DNA of 6,497 nt from Cyanobacteria bacterium UBA9971 (GTDB taxonomy: Bacteria > Cyanobacteriota > Vampirovibrionia > Gastranaerophilales > UBA9971), in NCBI GenBank assembly GCA_003499955.1, contig DNRP01000089.1, positions 1 through 6,497 on the forward strand, read 5' to 3'. Under the pieces are notes generated by a model. That model did no database searches, was not told the DNA's origin, and saw only the letters and a list, made by a program, of their open reading frames with translations. Positions 4,266 through 6,497 of this stretch are shown piece after piece. The translations under genes were made by a program, and so were the position numbers. Within the stretch, counting starts at the first letter, position 1; each line of letters starts with the position of its first letter.

Positions 4266-6497
4266 TTATTTTAGACAAAGTGGTTTGATGTAACTGTTTA
4301 TGTCGTCATAAGTTAAGTTACCGCTGATTTTTTTTGTTTTTAGCGCTATTGTGTAAGCTCTTGCTGTATCCAGAGAGGTAAAGCAAGGAATTTTGTATTG
4401 TTCAGCGCATGTTCTTAGCTTAAATCCGCATCTTTCTGTGTCTTTGCCGATAGTTGGCGTGTTTATAACAATACTTATTTCATTATTTTTTATCATTGAA
4501 TGTATTTTGTCAAAGTCGAATTTATTGATTTCCTGTACGTCAACGCCTTTATCTTTAAAAAATTTCGCTGTAAATTGAGTTGCAGTTATATTAAAACCAA
4601 GATTTATGAATTCTTTGACAATTTCAAGAGATTCGTCCTTGTCATTATTTTTAACTGAAATAAGGATATTGCCATTTTCAGGGAAAGTATAACCCGCTCC
4701 TTCAAAGGCTTTAACAAGAGCTTTCTCGTAAATTGTGTCAATACCAAGAACTTCTCCTGTTGATTTCATCTCGGGAGTAAGAGCAGTGTCAACATTAGTA
4801 AGTTTTTGAAAAGAAAAAACAGGAGCTTTAACCGCTACAAGGTTTGTATTTGGTAATAATCCTGTTCCATAACTTAAATCCTTGAGTTTCTCACCTAAAA
4901 TAATTTGAATAGCAATATTTACCATAGGAATTTTTGTTACTTTGCTAAGAATCGGCACAGTCCTTGATGCTCTGGGGTTGACTTCAATTACAAAAACATC
5001 CTCATCTTTAACTACATACTGGATATTCATTAAACCAATTACCTGCAAAGCCTTTGCCAGTTTCTTTGTATAACAGATAATTTTGTCAATTACTTCTTGT
5101 GAAAGGGTTTGTGTCGGATAAACACAGAAACTGTCGCCTGAATGAACGCCTGTTCGTTCTATATGTTCCATGATTCCAGGGATTAAGATATCGTCTCTGT
5201 CAGAAATTGCGTCAACTTCTACTTCTTTTCCGTTTATATATTGATCAATAAGTATAGGGTGTTCATTAGAAAGTGCTACCGCTTCTTTTACGTACTTTGT
5301 AAGCTCATTATCAGAATAAACTATTTGCATAGCCCTGCCGCCAATAACATAAGAAGGTCTTACAAGTACAGGATATCCGATTTCATTAGCTATTTTAATT
5401 GCTTCTCTTAGTGTAGTAACCGCCGCACCTTTAGGTTGAGGAATTTTTAACTCTGTAAGGAGCTTTTCAAAGAGTTCCCTGTCTTCTGCCATATCTATTG
5501 ACTCAACAGAAGTTCCAAGTATCTGAACACCTCTTGTTAAAAGCTTTGGAGCAAGATTTATAGCAGTTTGCCCTCCAAATTGCACAATAACACCTTTTGG
5601 CATTTCTTTTCTTATTACGTTGAATACGTCATCTATGAATAACGGTTCAAAATAAAGCTTATCAGAGGTATCAAAGTCTGTACTGACTGTTTCAGGGTTA
5701 TTATTAATAATAATTGACTCATATCCTGCCTTTTGAATAGCCCATACAGCGTGTACAGAGCAATAATCAAATTCAATTCCCTGTCCTATTCTTATTGGAC
5801 CCGATCCTATTACAATAACTTTTTCATTTTTACTGATTATATTTTCGTCTTCATCTTCAAAAGTTGAATAATAATAAGGTGTAGCGGACTCAAATTCTGC
5901 CGCACATGTGTCTACCATTTTGTATACAGAATACAAATTATGCGCTCTTCTCAGCGTGTCCAGTTTTGCAAGTGATTCTTTGGATAAATCTCTCACCTCA
6001 TAATCAGTAAAGCCCATTGATTCGGCTTTTTTCAACAATTCAATACTCATGGACTCCGTTTGAAGCCTGTTTTCCATTGCTATAATGTTGTTTATTTTAT
6101 TAAGAAACCATTTGTCGATTCGGGTAATTGTATTTATTCTATTGACGGAAATTCCTTTTCTCAAAGCCTCTGCCATTACAAAAATTCTTTCATCATCACA
6201 AACTTCAAGTCTTCTTAGTAAATCTTCTTTTGAAAGCATTGTTATATGAGGCTTTCTTAATCCTGTTTCATTTCCTTCAAGTGAAATTACAGCTTTTAGT
6301 AAAGAACTTTCAAAGGTTCTGTCGATCGCCATAACTTCTCCGGTAGCTTTCATTTGGGTTCCAAGAGTTCTGTTAGCGTAAGAAAACTTATCATAAGGCC
6401 ATTTAGGAATTTTAACTACAATATAATCAAGTGACGGCTCAAAAGAAGCTTTTGTTTTTCCGGTAACATAGTTGGGGATTTCGTGTAGGTTAAAACC
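4266..6497 (-). CDS. carB: Carbamoyl-phosphate synthase large subunit, C-terminal 743 residues
   Basis: The frame is open to the right edge; the ATG at 6353 is internal, because the 48 upstream codons read typical CarB sequence (VTGKTKASFEPSLDYIVVKI, then LGTQMKATGEVMAIDRT). CarB is about 1,070 residues, so some 320-330 N-terminal residues are outside. The enzyme makes carbamoyl phosphate from bicarbonate, ATP and ammonia passed from CarA, for pyrimidine and arginine synthesis. Visible parts, in partial numbering: the end of the first synthetase half (1-80), the oligomerisation region (about 80-220), and the second synthetase half with VIGSGPIRIGQGIEFDYCSV at 229-248, GGQTAINLA at 308-316, RPSYVIGGRAM at 380-390 and EVNPRASRT at 505-513. 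An MGS-like allosteric domain (about 608-728) follows, with NTPTIGKDTERCG and CFTSLDTARAY. In that domain the usual ATxGTA motif reads ATQFTA. The gene is intact as far as seen; carA is not in the window. The aldo/keto reductase follows after 32 bp. Confidence 0.97.
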   Translation of the reverse strand, partial: GFNLHEIPNYVTGKTKASFEPSLDYIVVKIPKWPYDKFSYANRTLGTQMKATGEVMAIDRTFESSLLKAVISLEGNETGLRKPHITMLSKEDLLRRLEVCDDERIFVMAEALRKGISVNRINTITRIDKWFLNKINNIIAMENRLQTESMSIELLKKAESMGFTDYEVRDLSKESLAKLDTLRRAHNLYSVYKMVDTCAAEFESATPYYYSTFEDEDENIISKNEKVIVIGSGPIRIGQGIEFDYCSVHAVWAIQKAGYESIIINNNPETVSTDFDTSDKLYFEPLFIDDVFNVIRKEMPKGVIVQFGGQTAINLAPKLLTRGVQILGTSVESIDMAEDRELFEKLLTELKIPQPKGAAVTTLREAIKIANEIGYPVLVRPSYVIGGRAMQIVYSDNELTKYVKEAVALSNEHPILIDQYINGKEVEVDAISDRDDILIPGIMEHIERTGVHSGDSFCVYPTQTLSQEVIDKIICYTKKLAKALQVIGLMNIQYVVKDEDVFVIEVNPRASRTVPILSKVTKIPMVNIAIQIILGEKLKDLSYGTGLLPNTNLVAVKAPVFSFQKLTNVDTALTPEMKSTGEVLGIDTIYEKALVKAFEGAGYTFPENGNILISVKNNDKDESLEIVKEFINLGFNITATQFTAKFFKDKGVDVQEINKFDFDKIHSMIKNNEISIVINTPTIGKDTERCGFKLRTCAEQYKIPCFTSLDTARAYTIALKTKKISGNLTYDDINSYIKPLCLK

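Noticed and set aside
4393..4578. Plus-strand open frame inside carB
   Set aside because: It is antisense to the conserved CarB allosteric domain and shows no motif of its own.

Overview
The window is an AT-rich stretch carrying five protein genes, two of them cut by the window edges. The best guess for the organism is a non-photosynthetic relative of Cyanobacteria (Melainabacteria/Vampirovibrionia, perhaps the gut order Gastranaerophilales). Three things suggest this. The response regulator at the left edge looks like cyanobacterial RpaB along its whole visible length. The flavoprotein subunit is of the NfnA/SudB type common in anaerobes. The sequence is low in GC and no photosynthesis gene is visible. 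This assignment is inference, because no database search was possible.

Layout, left to right. (1) 2-700 (+): RpaB-like OmpR/PhoB-family response regulator, missing only its first few residues. (2) 701-808: a 39-bp dispersed repeat, then a perfect 15-bp stem terminator with A and T tracts that can serve both this gene and the convergent gene that follows. (3) 809-1576 (-): an unrecognised, charged, soluble-looking protein with two competing start sites. (4) 1577-1883: a noncoding region loaded with repeats, namely an 87-bp imperfect inverted repeat and a second copy, in opposite orientation, of the 39-bp repeat, with a candidate -10 box between them. (5) 1884-2750 (+): an NfnA/SudB-like FAD/NAD/[2Fe-2S] electron-transfer subunit with no NfnB/SudA partner gene beside it. 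(6) 2731-4233 (-): a long aldo/keto reductase whose 3' end overlaps the previous gene by 20 bp. Each of the two genes appears to have its terminator inside the other's coding sequence. (7) 4266-6497 (-): the C-terminal 743 residues of the carbamoyl-phosphate synthase large subunit (carB), reading off the right edge.

The aldo/keto reductase starts 32 bp after the carB stop on the same strand, with no terminator between them, so they are probably co-transcribed. carB makes carbamoyl phosphate for pyrimidines and arginine. The NfnA-like protein would move electrons between NAD(P)H and ferredoxin or another acceptor. The regulator gene stands apart. I see no defence island, CRISPR array, prophage or convincing new multi-gene system. 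The parts worth a second look are the repeats with covarying hairpins, the reciprocal terminators in the overlapping gene pair, the substituted catalytic residue in the aldo/keto reductase, and the orphan NfnA subunit.
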